A stretch of DNA of 64,000 nucleotides, taken from contig WHUX01000096.1 of NCBI GenBank assembly GCA_015179025.1, positions 124,001 to 188,000 of the forward strand. Direction: 5' to 3'. The notes under the pieces are model-generated. The model did no database searches. It worked only from the letters and a program-made list of their open reading frames with translations, and was not told the DNA's origin. Position numbers and translations under genes: made by a program. Shown here one piece after another: positions 53,001 through 63,542 of this stretch; within the stretch, counting starts at the first letter, position 1; every line of letters starts with the position of its first letter. This stretch comes from Terfezia claveryi. Its lineage: Eukaryota; Ascomycota; Pezizomycetes; Pezizales; Pezizaceae.

Positions 53001-55097
53001 AGTCTTTTTTAATGCTGCTAGGTCATGATACGCTCGATCTGCCTGGTAGTGGTCCCCATAATATAGTTCCATGGCTTCCTTAACCTCCTTCCAAGTATGA
53101 TACTTAACTCGGTTAGCCTTCCACCAATCTAATGCTTTTCCATCCATTGACAACCCAACATATGCTAGCTTCTGGTCTTCATTTCGGGTGAGAGTGATGA
53201 GAAAGTAATCATCCATTTGAAGGATCCAGCCTTCGAGATGCGTTCGTTCTCCCTTGAATTTATTCGGGGGTGGTGCTTTGCCTGCTATCTGCTTATCTTC
53301 AAAGATTCCTAGTCCTACTGGAGGTGGAAGTGGAGGAGTGGGATCTCTGGGTCGTCTTTGTTCGACTGGTGGTGGAGGAGGTGGTGGTATACCTCCTGCT
53401 GCTTGCTCGAGTCTTTGTGCTGTATTTGCTGGAGGGTGTATAGGCTGAGGAGCCTGTACCCGACGTTCTACCCTTTCAAGTCGGTCTTGAAAGTTAGTGA
53501 ATTGTCCTTTCATACTACTGATTTGTCCTTCGATACTAGCAAACCGTTGCTGGTATTGATCATTGTAGAAGTCAGCTTGTCCCTTGAGATATCGGAGGTT
53601 GTGGTGGATTGTCTGGAATTCTTTTGTCTGGTTTGTTTGTCCAGAAATAATAAGATTCTGGATTTGTGTGAGTGCACTTTGCGTATCATTCGATAGTTGT
53701 GCATGTTTGTTGGCAGCAGCATTAGCTGTATTCTGGATATCTGCTGCACTTCGCTGAATGAACTCGGTATGTGCTGTCTGTGTCTGTTGTAGCTGTTGTA
53801 CCTGTGCGAGTGCAGCTTGCTTTTCTGCCTCTAAACGCTGAACTTGTGCCTTCATGGCGGCATATCCAGGATCAACGGGGGTCTGGTGGCGAGCTACTGG
53901 TCGCTTGCCCTTAGTGGAGGGTCCTGGATTATTAGATGGAGCTACTGATGGGGCAACTGATCGTATAATAGGTTCAGGAGAGGAGGAGGATATTGATCCG
54001 AGTCCTATTTGTTGACGGGGGGTGCCCCAGCGTTCCTGAAATTGTGGAATTTGAGAAGAGGGAGCATAGTATTGCTCGATGAATTGTTCAGCTCGTTGCT
54101 GGGCCTGGACAACACTATCATTGTCAGTGTCAGCCATAGGCTCATCAGAGGCTTCACCAAGTAATCCTCTCAACATCGACATAGTTGTAGGGAATTGTAG
54201 GGTGTTGGTGTCTATAGAGGTGTATAGACAAGCGGTGTAATGTTACAGGCGAGCTGTAACTACGAGAATACTTTTCGGGGAAAGGATAGATAGTAGCGGA
54301 GTAAAGTATAAACGCAGCTATAACTCGGGTGTAATGTGAACTCGATAAGAGTAAAGCTATATGAGACTTAGAACACCGCTTGGGTCTTATTGTATTAACT
54401 ATGTAAAAGCGGTAGCTTATATAGAAGCGTTGATCTGATAACCTATTATCAGATCTGACGACACTTCCTATAATAGCTTAGTAGCACTGACGTCAAGTAG
54501 CTGCCTAAAACAGGAAGACGCTTCCTGTTTAGGAACTCTGCAGGCTGACATACATTGATTAGGCAGCCCAAACTACAACGCTTTGTAGTCAGGCTGTCTT
54601 ACAGGAGATAAGCTTGAATACAATGAATAACAACATAGGAATATCATATATTAGAACATCATAGAAACACACTGAAGAGAATACATGCATGAGATCCAAT
54701 ATCAGAGAACACACACTTCCTTTACCCAATCCCTTTAACGTCTGCACTCCCGACACACTACCCGCATCTGTATGGGTGATCAGGCCATCACAGTCAGCAA
54801 TGTAGCAGGGTATTGGTTATCCTGGTGGAGGGTAGGTATCTTACCTGAGTCGTAACACAAGGAAGATATGAGGCAGAACTAGAGGAGGAGCTACACCACT
54901 CGTATGATAGGTTGAATGTGCCAGAGAGTAAGCGACGGCGTCAGAAAGGCCAGTTGCGAGATTCATCGGTTGAGTTGGCAGAACCTTTGCAGCCAGATCT
55001 TGGTGATATACATGTGGATCCTGATCGGACTACTGATGAGGACAGTGATGAAGAGGGTAGTGATAATGAGGATGAAGCGGATGTTGAAGAGGACTAA
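47027..55097 (+). CDS. DUF6532-like multi-exon gene split by a retrotransposon
   Basis: Exons are 47027-47200, 47258-47536, 47586-47750 and 47800-48236 + 54863-55097, the last interrupted by the 6.6-kb Ty3/gypsy element. Introns are 57, 49 and 49 nt, all phase 0, with donors GTATAT, GTATGT and GTAAGT and CTAAT-type branch sites in the first two. Without the insert the frame is open for 429 aa. It has a basic N-terminus, an acidic [10 protein letters not shown] patch, central helices ([34 protein letters not shown]) and [20 protein letters not shown] with following helices as in the fungal DUF6532 domain (from memory). It ends in an acidic tail [20 protein letters not shown]. The insert would truncate the protein after GVTGEL. 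Function is unknown; an upstream in-frame ATG at 46994 is an alternative start. Confidence 0.65.
48237..48853 (-). repeat. 3' LTR of Ty3/gypsy element 1
   Basis: 617 bp. By eye it differs from the 5' LTR at 13 positions, 12 transitions and one transversion (about 98% identity). Confidence 0.92.
49149..52410 (-). pseudogene. Ty3/gypsy pol pseudogene (PR-RT-RH-IN-chromodomain)
   Basis: Protease is [16 protein letters not shown] near 52350. RT runs from 51740 with [20 protein letters not shown] and [11 protein letters not shown]. RNase H has [11 protein letters not shown] and [14 protein letters not shown]. Integrase has HHCC ([15 protein letters not shown]), [18 protein letters not shown] and [11 protein letters not shown]. 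The C-terminal [16 protein letters not shown] domain is followed by a chromodomain ([20 protein letters not shown]). Breaks are a frameshift near 51745, TGA for CGA at 51001-50999, TGA for CGA at 49891-49889, TAA for CAA near 49840 and a frameshift near 49740. Confidence 0.9.
52443..54182 (-). CDS. Ty3/gypsy Gag, intact
   Basis: This is a 579-aa open frame. A Ser/Pro/Gln-rich N-terminus and a long Gln-rich coiled coil (about 90-250) are followed by a Pro-rich segment and a retrotransposon Gag domain ([56 protein letters not shown]). A single CCHC knuckle [14 protein letters not shown] lies near residue 515, and the protein ends acidic. Unlike the neighbouring pol it has no stop or frameshift. 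It would form the capsid-like particle and bind element RNA. Confidence 0.9.
   Translation of the reverse strand: MSMLRGLLGEASDEPMADTDNDSVVQAQQRAEQFIEQYYAPSSQIPQFQERWGTPRQQIGLGSISSSSPEPIIRSVAPSVAPSNNPGPSTKGKRPVARHQTPVDPGYAAMKAQVQRLEAEKQAALAQVQQLQQTQTAHTEFIQRSAADIQNTANAAANKHAQLSNDTQSALTQIQNLIISGQTNQTKEFQTIHHNLRYLKGQADFYNDQYQQRFASIEGQISSMKGQFTNFQDRLERVERRVQAPQPIHPPANTAQRLEQAAGGIPPPPPPPVEQRRPRDPTPPLPPPVGLGIFEDKQIAGKAPPPNKFKGERTHLEGWILQMDDYFLITLTRNEDQKLAYVGLSMDGKALDWWKANRVKYHTWKEVKEAMELYYGDHYQADRAYHDLAALKKTGSILDYLTEVDRLNNYAKLSEMQVINIIISNLPHELRKSMAHYENLRTFPHQWRQKLIEMDIISTEFQSRNRQTATAPSITRKRPLDIGTQLRGTAPTSYNNTRIPSPIYKSRIQEGRCVKCGRTDHKAKECTYGKHASEPYSYKPKTTTSTSQALVPANKKARTDKGQLRITELGSEGEESGNE
54241..54857 (-). 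repeat. 5' LTR of Ty3/gypsy element 1
   Basis: 617 bp, carrying the element promoter in minus orientation. It borders TSD CAAGG at 54858-54862, after which the interrupted DUF6532-like exon resumes in frame. Confidence 0.92.
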
Positions 55098-55962
55098 GCG
55101 GGTAGGAACGCAGGCTGGTTTCAATTTTGTTGTCTGGTAAGCAGTGAGGGGGTCATGTATTTGGATCATCTCATTCTTTGTGCCGGTTATCCTGTTTTTT
55201 GTATGGTTTTTCGTATATTTGGTTCTTTGCTGGGGCAATATGCGTTATCGGTTTTCATATTTTCATGATCATGTAAGGGTGTCGGGTATATATATTAGGT
55301 TGGATGGACTGAGTCGGATTTCTGAATTTTGTAAGGTGATCTCATTACTGTATGCGATTTTGTGGAGGGTAGGATATGGAGGGTTTATAGGATAGCAAGG
55401 AATCGGGGGTAAACAATAGAAACCAGTTCGTGAAACAAGATACTAGAAGGTTGCATGTCGAAAGGGTGATGTGATGTGACAATGATATAAGACGCGTGAT
55501 ATACAAGACGTGTGATGACCATTACTGGATGTAGAGAAGCAGTTAGGAATATGTACGCGTTATGAAAGAGGTGACGAAGTTGAGTGAGTAGAAGAATGTA
55601 AACATAATAACAAAGATTTAGAAACACAAGGCGAAATAACGCAATATTAGCAAAGGGGGAAAACGAGAGGAGGTGGAGGCAGAGACAGTGGAGAAGAAAG
55701 GATGAAGCAGACGGAGATCGTCGGGTAGCAGAGTAGGAGAGGTTAAGTAAAGTGAGAGTATTGTAGATACGCGGAAGAGAATGAAAGGGAATAAAGAGGT
55801 AGAGTGATATAGAAAGGACGGGAGGGAAGAGAAAAAAATTGAAGAGGCAGAATCGGTACAAGGAAATGTGCGGGGGACATGTGGAAAGGGATGGCGACCA
55901 TACAGCGTCGGGGAAGGTTCGGCAGTTGAAAAGAGTCAGGAAGCAGGAAATGAAATCATTTC
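55098..55962. other. Purine-rich plus strand, no gene supported
   Basis: This is the 3' region of the DUF6532-like gene and then a strongly A/G-biased stretch (55550-55860). The long minus-strand frame across it follows from pyrimidine bias. Confidence 0.5.
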
Positions 55963-56068
55963 CATCAGGACGGAGCGAGTGGCAATAGTTGGCTTCAGAA
56001 TCTCGAGTTTTGCAATAGAGCTTCAGGTGCTTCCGAAGCACCTGACGCAAATTTTTTTTTTGCTGATG
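55963..56068. mobile_element. CATCAG-ended micro-MITE, 106 bp
   Basis: It is bounded by CATCAG (55963) and CTGATG (56063-56068), with a T10 tract near the right end and an internal palindrome CAGGTGCTTCCGAAGCACCTG core. The CAGCAAAAAAAAAATTTGCG end (reverse) matches 39919. It seems to lie in the chromodomain-coding end of gypsy element 3 (EVERVLEFRH just outside). Confidence 0.45.
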
Positions 56069-56099
56069 CCTGAATTCCAACACTCTTTCTACCTCATAC

Positions 56100-57436
56100 C
56101 TATCTTCCTTAACTGGTCCTAGTTGTTCTAGAGTCCTGGAAGGGAACAGCTGTATTGGATTGGGGAAGAAGGGTTTCAGAAGTGAGGTGTGGAAGGAGTT
56201 GTTGATATTATTGAGGTCAGGGAAGTCAGTGAAGTCAAGTTTAGCATTTTGACTCCATGGTAAATATTTGGTAATAGTGAAGGGGCCTATCTATTTAGAG
56301 GATAGTTTGGAGGAGTAGTATCTTACTGGTAGGTTTTTTGTTGATAGCATCACCTAATCATTGACTTGGTAATTAGGAGAGGCTCTTCTGTATTTGTTGG
56401 CTTGCTGAATTTGGGCCTTTTTTGATTTAGTAAAGTTTTCAGCAACCTGGTAAAATCTGGTTGTAGGGTTTGAATAGGTAGGTATAGGGTGAGGTAGGAT
56501 AGGTGCAGACAAATTAGGCTAGTATCCTAGCTTGGTAAAGAAGGGAGAAAGACCTCTTGTAGCACTAACTCTTGCATTCACCTTTATTTGAACAGAAGGT
56601 GTGGCTTGTACCCAATTCATTCCCTGTTCCAGCTTCTTAGCTGCAAACATAGGAATAATTGTCCTATTCTTTCTTTCACTTATCCCATCAGTCTGGGGGT
56701 GATATGTAGAAGATGCTTTATGCAAAATTCCATTTTTCTGCATCCAATCTTGAAATGTAGTAGACATAAACAAGGGGTCTTAGTCAGAAACAATTTCATA
56801 AGAAAATCCCACATTAGGCTTAATGAATCTTTCAAAGATATCAATAACACCTAATATGTCAATATTATTTACAACAGGTAGTAAAATGGTAAAATCAGAA
56901 TGCCTGTTAGTCATGACTAATAACTTATGAAATGTCAACATGTGAGGTTTATCATCAACAGGAGTTTTGTACCCAAGGGAAAATTCAGTACATGAAATCC
57001 TAACAGGTTCCATACTAAGAAAATCCATAGCCATACTACCCCATGGCCTAGTAGGTATATTGAGAGGAGTCAGGAATCCAGAGGGTTTCTATGTGGATTC
57101 TTTGGTGATTTGGTAAGTTTCACAACTTCTCATAAATTCTTCAACCTGTTTATAAAAATCCTGAAAGATGTACTTATTAGTAAGCTCATGTACTGTTTTT
57201 GCAAGGCCTCCATGTCCAGTAGTGACATGTGCTTGTTGTATAAGGGCTTCAGAGGTAGGGTTACTTTTAACCTGTAATCCTTTAGGAATAACCATCCTCC
57301 AGGCAAAATTCTTTAGCAGGTATATGAATCTATCCTGCACTTTTGCTGTAGGTACCTGCTCTCCCTTTTTAACTCTTAAGTACAGTGGTCCAAACACAGT
57401 ATCTTTTTCTATCTCTTCCTCATAATGCCATTCCAA
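56100..57436 (-). pseudogene. Integrase pseudogene of Ty3/gypsy element 3
   Basis: It contains an HHCC region (H..VTTGHGGLAKTVHELTNK, then SCETYQITK where the second Cys is Tyr), a core MAMDFLSMEPV and EIVSD, then STYHPQTDGISERKNRT (56773-56519) and a C-terminal part towards 56100 ending in chromodomain-like EVERVLEFRH. Several frames and stops are present. Confidence 0.75.
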
Positions 57437-57967
57437 CTCATGATCCCTTATCTACTCAACAATTACCAAATCTGGTTCCATGCTCTTCTCATCATCATCC
57501 TAGACTCTTAGTACCTTTTTCAGGTAGTTACTATTGTGGAAGGGCTTATTGAGAGCCTTCAGGTTGTTTTTTCTTGTGTTACAAGAGTTGACAAAGTTTT
57601 TGTTCAGATTATGGTAACCAAGACAATACTTGCATCTTGGTATTATTTTTCCTCCTGTATTAGTGACCTTTGGGAGTCCTAGACATAGGTGAGACTAGTG
57701 ACCATCTTAGTTATATATGCTGCATTTTTTGATGGTTTCTTTTGGTAGTGGATAGAGTTTGTTGTCAAGGGGGTATTTGTTGCTAAGGTGAGTAGTTTCT
57801 ATGTAGTTGGTGCATCTGGGAGGAGGAAATTTGATACCTTTTGGGCAATCTTCCTTAAAGTGTTCAAATGCCTAATACTTGTCACAAAGATTAATACCAG
57901 GATTTTTGTTGTTGCATTGGAAATGTGTGTAGCCATTTTTACCATATTGGGAACAAAACTCTTGGTA

Positions 57968-58642
57968 CTAAGTTTTATAGGAGGATGGGAGGATTGGATC
58001 CTTAAGGGATTTGTCAGGAAGGGTGCTGACAGAGGATGCAGGTGAGGCTCCTAGAGGAGGAGGAGGCTGAAAGTGCACCTTCTTGTTATCTGCCTTATCC
58101 TTACACTTAGGTAAGGCTGCCCTTCTCTTCAAGGTACCTTCAAGAGTAGGGTTCCACTCTTGAAGATTTCCCACAATCATAGAACCCCTGTCAGCCCTTC
58201 TCAAGGACTGTTCCATATGTTCTATAGTCATGGGTGCTCTTGTTCTTTCCCATTCCTTAAATTCCTCTAAGTCAGTGGCTTGATCTACAAGGGTCTATTC
58301 CTATAGATCTTCTGCCTCAGAGGCAGCAAGAGTGGAGGGAGAAGATATACTAGGTCTTTTGTTAATTACTATTTCAAACTTGGGTTTTCTTGTAACTGAC
58401 CTTCCTCTCTCTTCATTTTCCTGTTGTTGCTGTTGGACCTGGGCCCTAGTGGTAGTAGCAGTAGTTTGGACTACTGCTGGCTCCTGCTGGAGCTGTCTAA
58501 GCCTGAAATTTCTTTGTGGAGTATTAGACTCATCAGGTTCAGGGTTATCCTCAACTGTGGCTTTGTACCTTTCAGCCTTAAAAACTGCATTCAGGCCTTC
58601 TCTGTCATGCCGGACAGGCCTAGTGCTATCAACCTCCTGCAC
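57968..58642 (-). pseudogene. Linker/spacer part of element 3 pol
   Basis: Two open blocks between RNase H and integrase are Gln/Arg-rich (QLQQEPAVVQTTATTTRAQV) and Lys/Pro-rich. No domain is recognised. The position suggests a spacer, or a degraded extra protein. Confidence 0.4.
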
Positions 58643-59023
58643 CTGTCTTGGTGGGAGGTTGGTAGTGGTGATTTAGAGAAGAGGGAGTCTCCTTCTCCTT
58701 TGGATGGTGTTGGGAGATTGTCTCCCAAGGATTGGTGGAGACACTGGTCTCCCAGTGGCTCCTCTGATCCTGAGCTGGTTTGGGGAAGGCATTGTTAGTG
58801 ATGGAGAATGTGGAGCAGGAGTTTTCTTGAAAGTTTGTATTGGGACAGAGAGGTGGTTGCTTACTACTAGATATTATAGTAAAGAAGTTGTATGGTAAGA
58901 AGACTGTCCAGTAGAAGGGATTCCAGAGGGACTATATACTCCTCTGGATAGTACATCTGCTATATGGTTGTCCTTTCCCTGAATGTATTCCAGGGTTAGG
59001 TCAAACTGACTTATAGTCTCTGG

Positions 59024-60631
59024 CTACCTTCTCTTCATCTGACTTTCAGGGATACTATTCATAAATGTGACTAAGGGTTTGTGATCTTTTTGGATGATCA
59101 CCTTATGACCCTGTAGTTCAGGCCTGAAATACCTCAGTGAGTTAACAATTGCTAATAATTCTTTATTAGTTGTTGTGTAATTCATTTGACCATCATTTAA
59201 TTTTCTAGAGTGAAACTCTGCTGGCCTGATAACACTATTCTCCATTTGGCCAATCCATCCTGAGATCCCTGTATTACTGGCATCAGTAATTAAATAGATT
59301 GGAAGGCCTGAGTCATGATTAATTGGCTTAAGCACCTTATTACTCATTATTAGCTCTTTAACTCTTACAAATGACTCATTATGCAAGGGAGTCCACATAT
59401 GCTTCTTTGTTGACCCTTGCAATTCTGATAGTAGTTTGGCTATAGCTCCCAATTCTGGACAAAATCTTCTCAAGTAATTAACTATCTCTAGAAATTTCTG
59501 TAATTTCTTCTTTGAATCAGGAATAGGGTAGTTTGCTATTGAGTTGATTTTTTCTAGATCCATTTCTAACCCTTGCTTGGTGACAATGAATCCTAGCACT
59601 TTTAGCCTTGGAGCTAGTATTTGGCATTTCTTTTTGTTGAAGAAAAACTTTTCCCTGGCCAATATTCTGCAGATTCCTCTCAATACTTGCTTATGTTCTT
59701 CCAGGGTATCTGTTCTAATCAGAATGTCATCTAAATAAACCATGACTGTTTTCCCAATATAATCTCTCAGTAACCAATTTATAGCCCTCATCATAGTTGC
59801 AAGTGCATTGCAATCCCCTTGCTGCATGACTAGTGAGTCAAATTTCCCTAGATGATTTGTAAAGGTGCTATGTTTTACTGATTCATGTACATGCCTAATA
59901 TTGTAATACCCATCTGCTAGATCAGCTGCTGAAATATATTCCTTGCTAGCTATTCAATCCAATATTACTTTGATATTTGGCATGGGTGTTTTATCCTTTT
60001 GCACTAGCTTATTTCTAGGGACACAGTATAGCAAGAATCTAGCCTGTTGCTTACCATTCTTGTCTAAATCCCTTTTAGGCTGTATAAACATGAGGATGCT
60101 GTTGAGAGTACTAGATGAAACTATTCTTCCAGATTCCAATTCAGTCCTCATTTTATCTGTAACTTGGTCTAAAAACCTAGTATAATTTGTATAATATACA
60201 GGTTCCCAAGTTGCTCCTTCAGGGACTATAATTTTATGTTGCATGATGTCATAAGGTTCCCTGATAGGAGGCAGTGCTATAGATTTCTCATCTGGGAATA
60301 GTTCAGGGAATTCTTCTAATATATTAAATTTCCTTTCTTCTAAATTAACTGCATTTGTAATAACTGGAGAGCTTCCATCATCTTCTAGCTCTGACTAGTC
60401 TGATGAGTCAAACTATTCTTCTGACCATTCCTGGTCTTCTTCCAGGTCTTCTGATAGATCATCCTGTAACAAAGGTATAGCTGCAGTTAGTTTTGGATAG
60501 TGTATTAATCTACCTCCTACTTCTGTTACTATAGCAAGTGGGTCATCCCTTTTGAACCAATCTTCCTCTGTTCTGCCTATATTTATAGCTACAGTAGTGA
60601 CTCTTCCAAGTGTATCCTTAGTTTTAAGCAT
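59024..60631 (-). pseudogene. Reverse transcriptase/RNase H pseudogene of element 3
   Basis: RT begins near 60244 (EGATWEPVYYTNYTRFLDQV), reaches the catalytic MVYLDDILIRTDTLEEHKQV and continues FFFNKKKCQILAPRLKVLGF. RNase H has YLITDASNTGISGWIGQME and YTTTNKELLAIVNSLRYF (59827-59024). Upstream, 60631-60413 carries the end of the protease region. Stops separate the blocks. Confidence 0.8.
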
Positions 60632-61144
60632 ATTAATGTCAATCCTTGTCCTGCCTGTAGGTTGTATAGTAATTGCATTATCTTTTACATTTATAATTGC
60701 TTTATAATCCCTCAGTGCAGGTTCACCAAATATAACATTCTAGTCCTTCAGGTTGGCTGCATAGAATATCCTAGTTTCTTGGTATCCTTGTAGATTCACT
60801 GTGACTGTTGCTGTATTTGTCATCTGAGATTTGCTGCCTTTAATTGTAGTTTCCAGAGGCTTTTTGCTGATCTCTTTCAAGGGTATGTTAAACAGCTGAC
60901 AGTAATTTGCTGATATCAGGTCTCCACCTAATGTGCATGGGTCAAATAATGCATAAGCAATGTGCCCATTAATTTAAATCTCAACTACATTAGAAGTTCT
61001 ATGGCTTTCTGGTACTAAGAACTTCCTTGTGTCATTAAGATTCCTCATTACCTGGAGTGCAGCTGACTCTTGTTCTTTAACATTAATTTCCTAATAAGCT
61101 GTTTTCACCTTCTATAGGGGCTATGTGTTACTGGGCCTAAAGGG

Positions 61145-63061
61145 CTAGTAAGGGGGGAATCTTCTGACTCCTGGTCTAGATCCTATATATTGGTAAACTG
61201 AAGATACCTTTTTATTAGGGCAGTCCCTAGAACTGTGACCCTTCTGTTTACAGTAATAGAAGGACCCTGTCCTTGCAGCTTCTTCCCTTTTCTTCTCCTG
61301 TTCACCATAAGGTGTATATTTGGTTTTATCCTCTCTAGCATTAGGAAAGTTACCATAGAGGCCTCCTGATCCACCCTTCTTGCTAGCAACTTTAGCTGCA
61401 TTCCTGGCCACCTTTTCAAGTAACTTAAATTCAAACTTAGTCCATTCCATAGGTTTACCAGGGCCCCATTGCCTATCAGTCTTCTTTTGGTATTGTTGTA
61501 AGGATTTGGTTTCTTGTTTTAACATATCTTCCTGAACTGCAATTTTGTTCAATATTTCCTCAAAGGTTGACTCATATGATATTAACCCTTTGACTTTAGC
61601 CCTAAGCAGGGGTACTAGTCCATCTACTAGTTTCATTTTTAGTACATAATCACTTATCATATCCTGTCCATTCAGGTCCTTACACTTAATCTTGTACTCC
61701 TGCAGGTTCTGTGTATACTGTATGACAGTAACCTCAGGTCTTTGATAGCGTGATAGGTATTGTTTCCACAAGACTTCAGGTGCTACTGTAGATATGAGTT
61801 TACCTCTCAGTTTTAATATAAATTCATGGAAATTCCTATCCTTAACATTAGTTTTCTCAGAGTAATACTGATTATACTAAGTCTGAGCACTTCTCTCAAA
61901 CATCAAACTTGCTCTATCCAGGCTTTCCCAACTTGCTATATCCATCCCCTGATACTTTACCCACTTCTGCAACTGTTGTATATAATTGTCAAAGGTAGTT
62001 TGATCTCTCTATTTCTCTGATACTCCATCAATCATTGGAGGATTGGGAATTTTTACAAGCTTGTTAGCCTTCTTTACTAGAGATTTACTAATCTATTGTG
62101 ATGGTATAGTTTGACCAGTCTTTTTAGACCATTCCAAGTAGTGAGGGCTAGGTTCCCTAGTTGACCTTTTCTTGCTATCACCATCAGAACCATCATTTGA
62201 CTCATCACCCTCAGATCCAGATTCTGGGTCCTCACTTCCACCTCCAGCCACACTACTAGAACTCCTTCTAGACTTCATGTCAGGGGTCTTACTCTTTTTG
62301 GTATGTGTTGGCTTTTTCCTATCTTTAGATGGTAGTGGCATGTCTTTTTCAGATATTTCTTCAATATCTATTTCATATTCTCCATCATCTTGTTCTTCAT
62401 ATTGCATACTTTTCCCCTTACCTTTGCCTCCAGCTCCAAACAGTTTCCTTCCTATCTCTTCATGAGTTTCCACAAGTTCTATTATTGGAGGCACTATTTC
62501 TAGTGTTTCCAGATCATACAGATTACCCATAAGCATGTACTGTGTCAGGAAAGGCCAGTTTAATACTAGCCATGGAACTCCTTTACATAGGTTATATGTT
62601 GGGTAAGGCTATACTGCTTTTGAGGTAGATGAAAGTTGAAAGTCCATTTGAACTGACTTGTTAAATTGGTCTTTCTGTTGGAAAATTATGAACTTCTCTG
62701 CTACTTCAGCTAATAGTTCCTTTTTCCTTTTTGATAACATGCTGTTTATTGTTAGGTATATAAATACCTGTGATATTCTTTGGTACTATGATGACTCATT
62801 TTTATCCCAAAAGGCTTTTGTTGCAGGAAGTGTTACAATCCTTACTTCAGGCATGGATGAATTAGGCCCAATGACTATTTCCCTTGTTTCCACATCTTTC
62901 TCTGGAATATCTTTCCCAGTTGGAATTTTCTTTTTAGAGGTATTAACTAATTTGGCCTTGAGTGCTTCTAGCTCCTCACTTGTCATTGCCTTTCTCCTAC
63001 CTTTCCTAGCTCTAGCTCCTCCTTCCATTAGACTAGTACTTTTCTGTTTAGAAGTTTCCAT
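61145..63061 (-). pseudogene. Gag-like region of element 3
   Basis: N-terminal blocks METSKQKSTSLMEGG... (63061-62786) and an acidic-to-basic linker (62536-62093) are followed by a Gag domain (MWKQYLSRYQRPEVTVIQYT, 61771-61145) and a zinc-knuckle remnant YYCKQKGHSSRDCPN whose first Cys position is Phe. Stops separate the blocks. Confidence 0.7.
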
Positions 63062-63063
63062 AT

Positions 63064-63542
63064 CTATCAGATATTATACCACTGAGTCCTTGGACTCTGT
63101 TTCTTCTATTCCTGCTTTCTTAAAGGTTGATCTTGATGAGGAAGGATCTACTTCTTATCAACTTCCTTCTTATCCTCTATCTATTACTTCTGATACCAAG
63201 GTTGACTATGGTAAAGGAGAGAGGAAGTTGAAGGGAAAATGGGTAACTTTTGTTGATGAGATTGTTGTGGGAGCAGGGTTTCCTTTGAATGCTGGGAAGA
63301 AAGTTGAGTGGAAGGATAGAGGTGAGACTGCTAGGTACTTGTGTTCTTTTTAGAGGGAGAGGTACAGAAGCTTTCCTTGTTCTGCTTATTGGGAGAATTC
63401 CCAATTTTTCTTCAGGCTAGGTAGAGAGTGGGGCTGGGAAACTATCTGGAGTTTGGATATTGATAGGACTAGTTCCTATAATCCATACCCTTATTGGACT
63501 TCTGAGGCTGTTTCTAGGTCTCAGAGCTACCAGATTAGGTAG
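63064..63542 (+). pseudogene. Unknown plus-strand reading frame at the 5' side of element 3
   Basis: A coding-like frame runs opposite to gag: TTESLDSVSSIPAFLKVDLD, GERKLKGKWVTFVDEIVVGA, NAGKKVEWKDRGETARYLCS, then one TAG (63351-63353, a TGG-to-TAG change would explain it), then in the same frame ERYRSFPCSAYWENSQFFFR, GREWGWETIWSLDID and YPYWTSEAVSRSQSYQIR with stop at 63540-63542. The Trp/Arg/aromatic composition is not random. The start is unclear. No family is recognised. Confidence 0.4.

Larger units (their letters stand above)
48237..54857 (-). mobile_element. Complete chromovirus-type Ty3/gypsy element (element 1), 6621 bp
   Basis: Two 617-bp LTRs (48237-48853, 54241-54857) start TGTTAC and end GTAACA in element orientation. 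The target duplication is CAAGG at 48232-48236 and 54858-54862. The polypurine tract GGAAACGGGGAGTAAT (complement of 48854-48869) borders the 3' LTR. The primer-binding region after the 5' LTR reads TTACACCGCTTGTC and its tRNA is not identified. Order is gag, protease, RT, RNase H, integrase, chromodomain, all on the minus strand. The pol frame is broken, so it is non-autonomous. Confidence 0.95.
56069..63061 (-). mobile_element. Third Ty3/gypsy retrotransposon (internal region), minus strand
   Basis: The internal region has gag-like proteins (63061-61145), protease/RT/RNase H (60631-59024), a linker protein (58642-57968) and integrase (57436-56519), all on the minus strand. No LTR pair could be recognised inside the window. 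Low GC and many TAG/TGA codons mark it as decayed. It belongs to a different family from elements 1 and 2. Confidence 0.75.

Noticed and set aside
55385..56083. 232-codon minus-strand open frame
   Set aside because: The plus strand is strongly purine-biased here, so stops are rare on the minus strand by composition. It gives a Leu/Ser/Phe/Tyr-rich product with no domain, and part of it is gypsy element 3 end and MITE sequence.
62172..63061. Plus-strand frames opposite the element 3 gag
   Set aside because: They are antisense shadows of the gag blocks. Only the part right of 63061 is retained as a candidate because it lies beyond the gag start and shows its own coding character.
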